From: Styela clava | Lineage: Eukaryota; Chordata; Ascidiacea; Stolidobranchia; Styelidae | Assembly (NCBI RefSeq): GCF_964204865.1 | Contig: NC_135262.1 | Span: forward strand, 19,149,650-19,213,649 | Reading direction: 5' to 3' | Length of the DNA stretch: 64,000 bases | Part shown: positions 1-11,023 of the stretch, in pieces | How the letters are laid out: every line of letters begins with the position of its first letter | Numbering within the stretch: the first letter of the stretch is position 1 | Made by a program: the position numbers and the translations under genes | The notes under the pieces: generated by a model | What the model saw: the letters and a program-made list of their open reading frames with translations, nothing else | Told to the model about the DNA's origin: nothing | The model's database searches: none

Positions 1-697
1 TTGGCGATTTTGCAAATCTGTGAGATGCTGCTAAAAGTTTCTTCTAATTTAACAAACAATGGCCCAAGTTTACATTCCATTACTAAACAATGTCGTGTCG
101 AGTATCAGAAATTTCTGAATGGCTCCAGTAAATTCACTAAGAAGAGAACACAGACCTGTCAAACCAGTACTAGAAAATCGTGTACTTTGGTCACAATTCA
201 TCGATGTCATTGACGGTCACATGACCACTCTCGTTTAGAGAAACGCACTGCTTTGCATTCGGACATCTGGACGCCGCCGAGCGTTTTCGCGGTCGAAGCG
301 GAATGGAATCGGTGTGCTTGTATAATAATCATATTATAAACAAGAATTTAGCCATTAATGCAAAAGCTTTATCTTCCATGTCTTCACCACATAGGTTAGA
401 ATTCCGGTAAATATCGTTATGATATGCAGAATTGAGTTACAAAAGTACTAGTATGTTACTTATTTGTCAACTTAATACGCACACAAAAACATTTGTCAAC
501 TTTGAATTTTTATTCCATTCAAAATCGAAAAAAAGTGCTATTTCGCAGTCCCTAAAAAAAGTTGCGAAAGTGCTTCGCAATTTTCGCAAAAAAGTGCGCT
601 AATAGTATACATATATTTTCGATTTTGTATCTATATTTTGAGACAACACACAGTGACGTCATGTAAAATTCCCATTATCATTGTTTTGATATTGCAG
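1..697. other. Unassigned sequence, probably MGRN1 intron
   Basis: The first recognisable MGRN1 exon begins at 698 and the family's N-terminal half is missing, so this stretch is probably intron with earlier exons left of the window. Positions 1-213 are open in one frame, but the peptide resembles no part of MGRN1 and I do not recognise it. The rest is AT-rich with no visible exon. Confidence 0.5.
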
Positions 698-3600
698 TGG
701 ACCAAAGGGTATACAAAGATTCCAATTGTTATTCAAGTATGCGCCGACTGTGGACCAACAGTGGTAGGACATAGTCATATCACCTATGCAGAATTTTACA
801 AGGTAAAAAGTTGCAAGACTCTCTTAAGGTTAATTTTGATATGACTTCAAATTTAGATAAATAAAATATAAAATAGCCAGGTTATATTAGTCATTTTTTT
901 TTCATTGGTATATTTTAGTTGGAAATATTAATTGTTTTCTACTTATATAAGGGATGATATAACTACACATATAGACACACTCATAGTGACTTCTGCTGTG
1001 GCCCATGTATGCCTAAGTGAAGTTCAGTCAATTTCTATTCGAAGTTGTAAATATTTAACTTTTATTCTATTGACATTTTGAGATACAATGTAATACAGAG
1101 AATGACTTGTTTTGTAAATATTGTTGTCAGGATATAGTTGTTCAATCGACAGTTCAATTATTGCAACATTATAAACCCAATTCGGTTGAATTGTTTTTGT
1201 ATTTAGAGTGGACAGTGAAATTTTTATCAAGTATGTCCATAAAATATAAGCTATCTTAATACATCCTTTTGTCTATATTATGCCGATGTGTGCTGTGTTG
1301 TGAACTGAGCCTGCTTGATTTCACTTAGAAGCGAGAGCTCTAAACTGACTAACTTGCTATTCTGAAAACATTTAAAAAAATATAGAATCTTAAATATATT
1401 CTGAATCGTATCAAAAAAAAAATTATACTTAAAAAACTTGAGTTTTATTTAGTTGGAAATTGAAATACATTTTCTTAATATAATAAACTGGTAATTGCCA
1501 TTCCTAAATTATATTTCAGCCATCAGACAGCACATGGTCAATCAGAACTGTAAAGCAGAAGCAAGCAGTGAGTCCTTCTTTAATAAATTAAATAGAATTA
1601 CTACCATTTTTAATCGATTAACAAAGATGTGCCAGTTCTTGTTGATTCAAAATCCCGTTACTGTCAGTGAAATACTTCTTATTGTTATGTGCGTGGTTCC
1701 GTTACCATATTGTTTTGGACCTTTATGCTATGATTTATGGTAGATAAAATATTTTATCATATGGAAACAACAACACTAAATATATTAATTCCCTATTTGA
1801 AATGGTACTCCTGTAGTATGTATACCAGGTTAGGTCATAATTTCATTCCGATTTCCTTTATTTTAGTTCTATTATGAGTTCAGGTAATGGCCGTGTTAGC
1901 CAAGTAAATATACCCCCTACCTTTTATACAACTTGATGTAACGCAGATGAACAAAATCAGTTACAATTACACCCATATTGGTACACACACTTCTGGAGCA
2001 CCTTTGAAATATATTATTTACTTCTATATTAATGTCAATCTAATGGGGATTAATTCAAATAGAGTGGAGTTCAACTTAGATGACTGCGGAATATACAGTT
2101 TTGTTATTTATACTTTTGATCAGCTTTTTACTGACAATTTTTTTACGATTGCGTGAAGTTTGCTACTCAGAAGGGGGTGGGGTCAAAAAAAATTTTTTTT
2201 TTTTCACAAAAATAGATAGGTAAACAGTTTTGAGATATATTACTTAGGATTTTTGACTGAATTAAATATTCACATTTTCGCGTTAACATAAAATCTTTTA
2301 ATAGATTGATGGTGTGTGCTACCTTATTCAAGAAATATTTGGAATTGAAAACAAAGCTCCTACGAGCCAGAATACAAATGATAATGAAGATGACGATGAT
2401 AATGATTTAGATGACGATGGTTCTGATTGCGTCGTTTGTTTATCAGAAACCAGAGACACTCTGATATTACCATGCAAACATTTGTGCTTATGCAGTTCTT
2501 GTGGTGAGTATAATGTTTGCAGCTATATTTTGGTTGCAAGCTTTTCAAAGGTTTGATCTCAGATTCATATTGCATGCCCCATCTTACCCAACTTGTTATA
2601 AATTCGCTAGGCAATGCTGAAGCGGAGGTGATCCTGGCAAGGGGTGGTTTTGGGGGGTCGAAACCCTCCTTTTTGACATGTAAAAAAAATCAAAGCATCT
2701 TTCTGTATCATACATATCAATTTTTTGTAGCTTGAGACGCTTTTTAGACCCTCAAGACTCATGAAATCACACCTTTTTCGTCATTCGACCAGACCCGCTA
2801 GTTGTTTCCATCAAACTCGGCAAATAGAAATTTCAGAACCTCCCCCCTTTGAAAATTTCTGGCTTCGACCCTGGATCCTGGTTCTTAAAAAAAAAATTTG
2901 CTTTTTATCGTTAGATGTCAGTATTGTTCCGAGTGAAAGGTGTGAATGAGCATCATATTAAAAAAGAATAATTATTATTGTAGTGAAATCAAAACAAGAT
3001 ACTATTTTCAGCAAACCAACTGAGATATCAGCAAAGTGGCTGTCCAATATGTCGACAATCTTTTCGAGCTTTACTGCAAATACGAGCAGTGAGAAAGAAA
3101 ACAAATCAACCACCTCTGACAACTGAGTCGAGAAATTCAGAACGTCGGGACTCTAATACAGGTGATTTAAGTTTTTAGTTATTGGACTAATATTAATCTA
3201 CTCTTCAACCTAAATATTAATGTATCATTGTCTTACTATTGCAAAATTTTTTATTATCAAAATGTGACAAAAACCTGTCTATAGGTTGGATTTGCTGGAA
3301 TAATTTCGTTTAATTGTATAAATCTGCCATTATGCTGTGACATATCCAATACCTATTCAACATTAATTATAGATTCTAGATCAGGATTGTGCAAGGTTTT
3401 TGAACCAGGGGCCAAAATTTTTACTTACCTAGACTGGCGGGCCATTTAAGTGTGGCAAGAATGCGTAAGCTATGAACAAAAAAGAATATTTTTAGGGGAG
3501 CGTTATGGGGACGTTGACATCGGATTTCGCCGTTACGAATTTGAAAAAAAATATTTTTTTTTAAATTAGAATTTTTGATCCATGTGATATCTTCCAGAAA

Positions 3601-6600
3601 TTAAGTACAGAACGTAAGTCAAATTTTCTTAATCATAGGATTATGATCGATCATGTATGATTAAGTACATTTTCCTGATAATAGATATATGCCATTATAA
3701 TCTGGGAAATCAGTTCTGAAATAGCATATCATAAAAGAAAGTGACGTAAATCAAAAGTGGGGCAAAAAGCGTGGGACATAAAAAAAAAATTTTTAAGCCT
3801 TATTCCAGTCATTGAAAACATTGAAGGTTATTTTTCTTGGCTGATTTCCACCTTACCACCATTTTAATGTATGAATGCCACTATGTAATATATTATGTTA
3901 AACATATTCGACTTTTTCTCGAAATTTCAGAAGATAATGATGGGGAAGATGAAGCAGAAGTCATTGTACCAGTACCGCCAGGTTATCAAGTTGTTCCTCT
4001 CATTGAAGCAATCAAAGGTGATGTCGTGACGTCAAAGCCAAGAGGTAATTTCATTCTTTCATGAAAAACATTTTCTCTGCAGTTCGATAAAGAATATTTC
4101 AAGATCTTTCCAGATTGCTGATGGTATAATGATGAGTAGGGATTATGAGATTACTGAACATGCAATATTAATTATTGTGTCAATACTGCAAGAGATTAGA
4201 TAATCAATCACATATTGCCATTGACATATAATCATCTTACACTTACATGTTCTGCTTTAATAAATAGTTTTTGATTGTGATAATTTCAAAAAGATTGGTT
4301 AAATATTATAAAATAATTTGTGGTATTCCAAATCGGGATTTTATGTTTTTGCTTGCTTTTCTGGAATCACGGTACTCCCGTATTTTATTGTTGTGTGTAC
4401 CAGATTAGGCTATAATTTTATTCTGATTTTCCCTATTTTAGTTCTATTATGAGTTCGGGAACTGTCTGTATTAGCTAAGTTAGTATACCCCCTGCCCATA
4501 GGCTTCTGTCACTTTACATAACTTGATGTAACGTAGGCGAACAAAATGGGTTACCTCCATATTGGTACACATACTTATGGAGTGCTGGAATCACTGTGCG
4601 TAACGTCTATTGTCTCAGCCTATTACTCATTGGGGAAAAGTGCATCACAAATTTATCGTAATTACGATTTGTCTAGTTGTTTCAAAGTGCTTTTGGAAGT
4701 TTATATATTCAGTTACGTTTGATATTCACAATGATATCGTAAACTTCCAAGTTCCAATTGTATTTTTTAAACTAATTACAACGAAAACATCATACAGCTG
4801 TGCCAAGTCTTGAACCCTCAACATCGGTAACAAATGTAACGGTTGTTGATGAGACAGTTCGAGCTTCAACTCCAGATCCATCAACTTGTCCTTCAACAAG
4901 TTCAGGAAATGTAATACAAGATGAAGATGTCACTAATTCTGATAGTGATGCCGATGAACCTAAAATCCACCCGGAAAGCCCTGTTCTTGTGAAGGTTAGT
5001 AATACTTATTTCTGAGTGATTCTGTGAACGCGTATCTTGATCTTAACTATAACATTGAATCATACATTATCTCAATTCTTAGTTACGTATTAGTGCATGG
5101 GTGTGCAAACTGCGGTCCGCGAGCCAAATGTGGCCCACGAGAAAAAATTGTGAGGTTCGTGGAGAGGCGCCAATTTTGGATGGTGTGCGGCCTGCGTTAT
5201 CAATTTGGTTTAATCTGGTACGTGAAAATAATTCCGATCCCTTTACATTGCAAAGCATATAACTGAGTCCAAGTTTTTTTTTATGCGTATGACGTTACAA
5301 TGCCCTAACAGCTAGCTTTTGCGAAACGAACAACGCACGTCATGAGATCAATAACCAAAATATTTGTGCCTGCAACTACTATAAAGCTTATGTTAAATAA
5401 ATATGCACACAGTTTCACCCAGTTATTTGTATCTGGCCCTACTATATTACCGTGCTAAAACGCTTAAAGGTTGCACACCAATGTATTAGGCTATTGGTTT
5501 TGATTTTTATAACTGTTAAATTGTATTCATGAATTTTGTTTTACAGGAAGTTGCTAAATCTGCAAATGAGGTTGAAAAAGGTATGAATTTGTATAGTATA
5601 TCGTAGCAACGCAACAATCTTTTTTTTACCTTACTTCACGCTAGATTCTAACTATCAATCAGATATGAGTTCTATAGAAATCTCGTATTTGTCCTATTCT
5701 TGATTGTGATTTGGCAAATATGGGGAAAAACTGTGTTTACATTTTAACCATTCGTTATAGTACTGTTAGATTACAACTTACAATACTTCCCTTTTATCTG
5801 CTGCCTTTATTGATAGTTTTACCTGTTTTATATGCCACTGATGCTATGTCAATGTATATTTAACAGTATGTGTACAACAAGAATTGTGTGAAATGGCCAC
5901 AACGCCGTAATTTTTTTACCAATCATAATTTAATTTTGTGCTTTTGAATGGTTTTTATTACCATTGGATAATTTTGCAAATAAAAATAAAATAAAAATGT
6001 TGTCTACATTTCACTTTATTCAAGAAAATGAAGACCAGCAAGAACATGAAGAGAATTCAGAGCATGAATATGCTGAAATCGGTCTTTCAGGTGAATATCT
6101 GGCTTGTCCCATATTGTCAGGAATATCTTATCCATCTATGTGTAATAAAATTGGGCATGAAAAAATAAGTCACTTCTGTTTATTGGAGTACTGTCTTAGA
6201 ATATTCTATACAAGAATCATGCAATGATTGTAACGTTTGATAATTTTTTAAGCAAATGAAGACCAACAAGAACATGAAGAGACTCCAGAGCATGACTATA
6301 CTGAAATCAGTCTTTCAGGTGAATATCTGGCTCGTCCCATTTTATCAGGAACATTTTTGTTTGCTTATACCAATAAATATGCACATTATTTAAAATATTT
6401 TACAGCAAGTTGTTTTTGGTGAATTGATTTGATAAAGCGAGGGATATTACTTCTTACCCATGTGTAATAATATTGGATATGAATAAGCCATTGCTATTAA
6501 TAATAATGAAGTGATAAAGCATATTGTAGAATATTTTATACTCCGTACGAAGAATGCACTCTCAGCGAGAAAATTTTTACCAACATATAGGTGTATCGAA

Positions 6601-7042
6601 TACTGAAGAAATTGGCACAGAAAGTACTGAAAGCCAGAAAAGTATAGAAGAACATTTGCCTGAATCTGAAGAAAAAGGAGGTACTGCATCAGAGCAGGTA
6701 AATTTTGAAGCGAGTATTGTTAGTGATATACAAAAAAACTTCGGCTAATTAATCTACCCCGCAAACAAGACAAAGCCTATTTTTAGCAATAAAAAAGAGG
6801 ACTTTTCCATATAGTCCTCCAGTAAGACTAAATCATGTTTGAGAAGACGAAAAATAAGCCGACCTCAGAAAAAATAAAATCAGCTGGGAAATACGGCATG
6901 TATGGGAAGAAAATTTGGGTAACCTTCTCTTCTTGTGGATAATGAGAAGTACTTGCTAACCACTAATTAATCACTTTTATTCTGTCAGCCATCCAGTTCC
7001 ATGGAATACCAAATCAATAAGGACGGAAGCATTGAAATTTGA
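698..7042 (+). CDS. MGRN1: MGRN1/RNF157-type E3 ubiquitin ligase (5'-partial, 11 exons)
   Basis: RING E3 ubiquitin ligase of the mahogunin/RNF157 family, known to act on endosomal trafficking and receptor turnover. Exons: 698-802, 1520-1567, 2305-2503, 3012-3161, 3931-4044, 4798-4994, 5547-5580, 6025-6090, 6253-6318, 6591-6697, 6989-7042. All have GT/AG borders and phases join without a break, giving 379 residues before TGA. The first exon carries the end of the N-terminal MGRN1 domain (IPIVIQ...GHSHITYAEF). Exon 3 holds QEIFGIENK and the first RING cysteines (DTLILPCKHLCLC); exon 4 completes the RING with GCPICRQSFRALLQIRAVRK, almost as in vertebrates. Exon 5 has the family motif VPPGYQVVPLIEAI. 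The rest is acidic and Ser/Thr-rich, ending PSSSMEYQINKDGSIEI. The symbol covers MGRN1/RNF157, which this sequence cannot separate. The N-terminus lies outside the window. Confidence 0.93.
1804..2002. mobile_element. MITE copy 1 (GGYRCTCC family, 199 bp)
   Basis: Short non-coding element in a MGRN1 intron, with terminal inverted repeats beginning GGTACTCC (left) and GGTGCTCC (right, reverse complement), each followed by a GAAGTATGTGTACCA-like block. It is flanked by an exact 8-bp duplication, TTTGAAAT, at 1796-1803 and 2003-2010. The interior matches the copies at 4371, 18794 and 19342. An 8-bp target duplication points to hAT-type mobilisation. Confidence 0.88.
4371..4586. mobile_element. 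MITE copy 2 (GGYRCTCC family, 216 bp)
   Basis: Same family and orientation as the copy at 1804, in another MGRN1 intron. The left end starts GGTACTCCCG and the right end finishes GGAGTGCT. The target duplication GGAATCAC is exact at 4363-4370 and 4587-4594. The left repeat is partly degraded (an A/T-rich insertion before TTGTGTGTACCA). Confidence 0.88.
5095..5482. mobile_element. Non-autonomous hAT-like element (388 bp) in a MGRN1 intron
   Basis: The left end GCATGGGTGTGCAAAC and right end GGTTGCACACCAAT form inverted termini of the CAGTGGTGTGCAA type. Flanks GTATTAGT (5087-5094) and GTATTAGG (5483-5490) match at 7 of 8 positions, as expected of an aged 8-bp duplication. The interior has the GCGGTCCGCGAGCC and GGCCCACGAG strings typical of hAT ends and no coding potential. 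A truncated relative starts at 7812. Confidence 0.75.
6025..6318 (+). repeat. Tandem duplication of a 66-nt MGRN1 exon
   Basis: Exons 6025-6090 and 6253-6318 are both 66 nt, both phase 1-1, and differ at 7 positions by eye (about 89% identical). They encode ENEDQQEHEENSEHEYAEI and ANEDQQEHEETPEHDYTEI. The downstream intron starts (GTGAATATCTGGC...) are duplicated too, so the unit is about 228 bp and includes intron. Each exon adds 22 acidic residues, so either can be skipped or repeated without shifting frame. Confidence 0.88.
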
Positions 7043-7811
7043 TAGTTTTAGAATACACTGAGAGTCTCAGCAAATTGGAATATACTTTTGTTCGCCTATA
7101 TTTGGATGGAACATACCGTAGTGTGCTCTATCTGTTACCCATTTGTAATTTATATATCATACTTTTCATTATTTGTGTGATTGTGTTCACTTTTATGCAC
7201 TTATTTGTATATAAAACATTTTTGACTTCTCTCCTTTTCCTGGCAGATGTTGTCACCACTCACCAGATTTAAACATTATGGTTATACTCTATTTTCTGTT
7301 ATAAATGGCCAGGTATATCAGTCTTGACTACCCAGGCTTACCCTAATGTCTGGTTGAAGCATACTGCATGTATGAACATTGAAAAACCTGGCTTTTCATA
7401 TATTTTCTCCTTTACATCTACATTTTTTTTCTCGTCTCTCTGCATACAATCAAATATTTTATTATCTTTTCAATATTGAGACAATTGTTTGTATATTTGT
7501 TCAAATTCAAGATGAAATCGTATTTTATTAACGTATGTATACATGTGTGTTGGAAATTTTATTCCGTTTGTTGGCCCAGTATGTATGAAAATCCTAAATA
7601 TAATGCCATTAGAATGCTACAAGGTTTGTGGAGTCCAGAGCATACATAACAAGGATTGTCCAGGTACCTTAACGAGTTTTTTGACCGGTCAATAGACTAA
7701 ACGATTAATGCAGGTAAGCTATATAGACCATGATTGGGTTATCTATTTTATATGTAAACGATGTCTCTTTTAAATTAGTTTTGAACTGGTTATAAATCAA
7801 TTGATTTAGGG
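7043..7811. other. MGRN1 3' UTR and intergenic sequence
   Basis: Lies between the MGRN1 stop codon and a truncated hAT-like element. AT-rich, with no splice-joined coding exon. The 77-codon open frame at 7039-7272 resembles no protein family I know. I did not find a confident AATAAA close to the stop codon. Confidence 0.4.
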
Positions 7812-8092
7812 CAGTGGTGTGCAACCAAATTCGCCTACAATGAAAAAAAGTGTGCGGCCCACGATGGAGCGCTAATTTTTGATAATGTCCGGCCCATGAA
7901 TTTTCAATTTAGTTAAATCTGGTTCGTGCCATTAATTTCAAACTCTTAGCGTTTTAAGCCTAAACCCGAGTCCAATTAATTTATCTATGGCACAACCATT
8001 TTCGTGTTTTAACTACTAGAAAGCCTTTGTTAATCAAAGGTACTCTACATACAGCCTGTGGTTTCACCCAGATATTTGTATCTGGCCCTCCT
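7812..8092. mobile_element. Truncated hAT-like element, relative of 5095-5482
   Basis: Begins CAGTGGTGTGCAACC, a textbook hAT terminus, followed by GTGCGGCCCACGATGG. Near 8061-8092 it shares GTTTCACCCAG and TATTTGTATCTGGCCCT with the element at 5095. The right terminal repeat is not recognisable, so the end coordinate is approximate and no target duplication can be shown. Confidence 0.6.
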
Positions 8093-8603
8093 GTATGAAT
8101 GAATGAAATTTAGAGTGTAAAAGCCCCCCTTTCAAATTAAAAAATGATTCTATTCCAAGATAACCCGCAATAGCTTAGTTGACATTCGAATGCACTCATT
8201 CGCTATTTTATTCTACTTTCTTCACTGTAATTACATCTTTCCAATCAATCAAATAATTTCAGTTTATTGCTTTGGTGTACAGTACAGCAGCTATTTTCTG
8301 ATGACATTGAATATATATAACATGAAAAAAGAGCTTATTTGGTGTCATTTTCTCTTAGTTATCAGGCTAGGAAAAGGTTATTAAGAATACAAAAATACAA
8401 AGTAAAAAACCAGAAAAAAAAATCAAGCCATTCTGCCAACCAAGTGTAGTAGGGATGACTAGAAGAGAACAGATTAGGCACTTGTTCAATTCTGAACAAA
8501 TGTCTGTGCCCAGCCCTTGTGCTAGTGCTAGTAATTTTAAATTCTATTGTTTTATGTAGTTGCATTTAAACTGCAGAATTATGCTAATGTGAGATTCCAT
8601 CCG

Positions 8604-9644
8604 TTATTTAAAAGGTGGACAAATTTGATCTACTATGCCAGCATGACTACGACCATTGTAGAAAAAATAGTTATTATGTGGAGCATCTCGTTGTGATGCA
8701 GCTTTTATGATTTCTTGGCCCAATACCCCACCAGTTATCGCACAAATTGGATTCAGTTCGGAAATACAAAATTGAGGAAATTCTTCAGGAATGTAAGTTT
8801 CTGAAACATTTGAATCCTTGAGAACCTCATTTCTCAGTTCTAGGAGTAAATTTTGATCTTCTTTGCCGAATGTTGGACTTCGACCCGTCTTTTCCTTGAA
8901 TTTGTCAATTACTTTAATGATAAAAAAAATATATGATGATTGTCGCATCATTCTCCTTGATCTTGTTGACCAATCCTCAGTTAAAGATTCTTCAAGGCTA
9001 CAAAATTCATCTGTAACTTTTACAAGAATCTTTTCTTCTTCTTTTTTGCCCTTTTCATCTAGTTTGCTCTTTTTTGCTTCTGGTTCTCCATCAAGATCAT
9101 ACTTTATCTCTTTTTTCACTTCTTCACGCACAAAATCATGCATCCCCAAATCAGCAAAGCAATATCCATAAAATCCGAAAACATCACCACAAAAGAATTT
9201 GATTCCAGATGATCTGCATATTAAATTAATTCTTATCCTTTCTTCGAATGGTACCTCCGTTAAACAAACTATATCAAACTCTCGAAAAAAATCATCCGGT
9301 TTATCCGAAATTGGCATCTTATCGCATGATACGATTACATTTGGATTGAGCGGCTGTGTTCGGGCCATTGATGCTTCTGCTCTATTTTTTCCCATGTCTA
9401 AATGAGTTACAAGAAGCTGAGAACCCATATCAGACTCTGAAACTACTTTGTCATCAAGCATTGTCAAAGCCTTTACACCTGCAAGTACAACATTTTTGAC
9501 CACCTCAGAAGCAAGTCCACCGATTCCAACAACAAGAACTTTAGCTTGACGAAGACGTTTTTGTGCATCAAGTCCCCACAATCGAATTTGGCGATCATAT
9601 TGTGCAAACTCCTCGGCAGTAATATCAGCTTCTTTTTCCATCAT
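8604..9644 (-). CDS. SAE1: SUMO-activating enzyme subunit 1 (AOS1), single exon
   Basis: Regulatory half of the SUMO E1 heterodimer. With UBA2 it adenylates SUMO in the nucleus; the catalytic cysteine lies in UBA2 and is not expected here. The frame is open for 346 codons with no introns, the same length as human SAE1. Start MMEKEADITAEEFAQYDRQI matches the conserved N-terminus (EEAAQYDRQIRLWG in relatives). The nucleotide-binding fold follows at about residues 35-60 (VLVVGIGGLASEVVKN, then LAGVKALTMLD). NRAEAS, then GIKFFCGDVFGFYGY and FADLG are family landmarks, followed by a lysine-rich insert near 190-215. The C-terminal part has PICAITGGVLGQEIIKA and APHNNYFFYNG. Starting at the second Met would remove one residue. 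The absence of introns, next to intron-rich genes, may reflect intron loss or replacement by a retrocopy. Confidence 0.95.
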   Translation of the reverse strand: MMEKEADITAEEFAQYDRQIRLWGLDAQKRLRQAKVLVVGIGGLASEVVKNVVLAGVKALTMLDDKVVSESDMGSQLLVTHLDMGKNRAEASMARTQPLNPNVIVSCDKMPISDKPDDFFREFDIVCLTEVPFEERIRINLICRSSGIKFFCGDVFGFYGYCFADLGMHDFVREEVKKEIKYDLDGEPEAKKSKLDEKGKKEEEKILVKVTDEFCSLEESLTEDWSTRSRRMMRQSSYIFFIIKVIDKFKEKTGRSPTFGKEDQNLLLELRNEVLKDSNVSETYIPEEFPQFCISELNPICAITGGVLGQEIIKAASQRDAPHNNYFFYNGRSHAGIVDQICPPFK

Positions 9645-10458
9645 TACAATGTTGAATATTTGATAGAATTAAGATTTTAAAAGATTACTACCTAAATAAA
9701 AAACATTTGCAGTACAATATCATGTTTCAAGAAATGAAGTCGAAGAAAAAATTGACATGAGCATGAATAATATATCGTTCGAATTAGGTGAGACAAGAGA
9801 AATGACAAAAATAAAGTTGTTTCAAAAAAAGTTTCCCTGCCTGATCGGGGCTACATTTTGATAAAATAACTCAAAATGAATTGTTTTTAAAGCTGTGCTT
9901 AGTGGAGTTGTACTGACAAGAATTACTGATTTGATTCAATCCATTTCAACAATTAAAACATGACAAATTTATAAAACAGGATGGCTTCAAAATTGAAAAT
10001 TTCGAAACACATTCATCTATAAACGCAAGCCACGATGGATAGATAGCCACAATTATTTAACCTATTACAATAGAAAATATTAGGAACATATCTCTATTTG
10101 TAAATCATTTTAATTCTGTAATTATGGACCTACATTTATTAGCAGTTTGGATATGAAAAATAATACTTGATTGAATAAAATAGTTTAATTTCATATGGAC
10201 TTCTTGTCTAGAGCTTTATTCATAGTGAAATCAAATTAATTTCATCAAGATAGTAATATCATTTCAAATTAAATACAAAGCATTGCAGTATTTCCTGTGA
10301 AATATTTCAGTTTTAAACTTCTCAAACAACTAAATATTAAAACTAGTAAGAACATGGCAGTTCATGCTTCATAACACTAGTCAATTTTGAGGTGGGTATG
10401 ACATGTGTCTCAGATCTGCAGATGTCAGTTTCCAAGCGCTTTCCAATTAAATCACACT
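9645..10458. promoter_or_regulatory. SAE1 upstream region and SF3B5 3' flank
   Basis: About 0.8 kb of AT-rich sequence between the SAE1 start and the SF3B5 stop, both genes on the minus strand. A minus-strand AATAAA (TTTATT at 10215-10220) lies about 240 nt past the SF3B5 stop and is a candidate polyadenylation signal. No coding exon or repeat terminus is visible. The SAE1 promoter presumably lies nearest 9645; this is inference from position. Confidence 0.45.
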
Positions 10459-10719
10459 TCAATCAACATTTGGACGATCAGGAGGTGGTCCACAAGGTTG
10501 GAACATTCTTTCTAACACATTAAATCGAACTCGAGCTCTTGTTTCGTTTTCCGCAATAGCAATGTGACTTAGAAGATCCGGGTGACCAATGTAAGAAGCA
10601 AGACTATCACGATGTTGATTTGTCAACCATTCCCATTTTGTAGTGTCAGAGTGTCCAGTACCGACATATTTCGACTGCAAATGCTCCATTTGAGAAAATA
10701 TATTATATCGATCCCCCAT
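10459..10719 (-). CDS. SF3B5: Splicing factor 3B subunit 5 (SF3b10), single exon
   Basis: Smallest core protein of the SF3b complex of the U2 snRNP, which holds the branch-site helix with SF3B1 and SF3B3 in the nucleus. 86 residues, the length of the human protein. Landmarks in order: MGDRYNIFSQMEHLQSKYVG, TGHSDTTKWEWL, NQHRDS, DLLSHIAIAENETRARVRFN and QPCGPPPDRP. An in-frame upstream Met would add nine residues (MYRDKISIK), but conservation begins at MGDRY, so the start at 10719 is chosen. Like its orthologues it needs no introns. It is head-to-head with DERL1, 304 bp away. Confidence 0.97.
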   Translation of the reverse strand: MGDRYNIFSQMEHLQSKYVGTGHSDTTKWEWLTNQHRDSLASYIGHPDLLSHIAIAENETRARVRFNVLERMFQPCGPPPDRPNVD

Positions 10720-11023
10720 TTTGATTGATATTTTGTCTCTGTACACTCACGAAATACTTATTCTCACTACAAACAACCACCAAATGCCAAAAGAAACCCA
10801 AAGTACGGTAATCCTTCCTGGATCTGATCACAAGGTGGTGCACATGTGTCTGTCAATATATTTGTCAAGTCATACTACGTCATTATATCTACATTATTGT
10901 GCATAATTTGAGACACGTCTGCAAAGAAGAACTTGTTGTTTGCTGGTTTTTAAAGTTTTCATTGATATTTTGTCAGTTTGTCGTGAGTATTAGGTGTAGT
11001 TTTATAATAAGGGATATTCAAAG
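10720..11023. promoter_or_regulatory. Bidirectional SF3B5/DERL1 promoter region
   Basis: The 304 bp between the divergent SF3B5 and DERL1 start codons must hold both 5' UTRs and probably a shared promoter. A CRE-like TACGTCAT lies at 10876-10883. CACGTC at 10914-10919 reads GACGTG on the minus strand, the core of the XBP1/ATF6 unfolded-protein-response element. DERL1 is a known UPR target in other animals, so the site is suggestive, but a 6-bp core can arise by chance. Confidence 0.5.

Noticed and set aside
1-235. Open frame at the window start as a MGRN1 exon
   Set aside because: No match to the MGRN1 N-terminal domain and no phase-compatible donor.
3378-3450. hAT-like left end (CAGGATTGTGCAAGGTT, then GGCGGGCCATTTAAG)
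   Set aside because: No matching right terminus or target duplication found in the same intron.
8863-9405. Plus-strand open frames opposite SAE1
   Set aside because: Shadows of the conserved minus-strand coding sequence.
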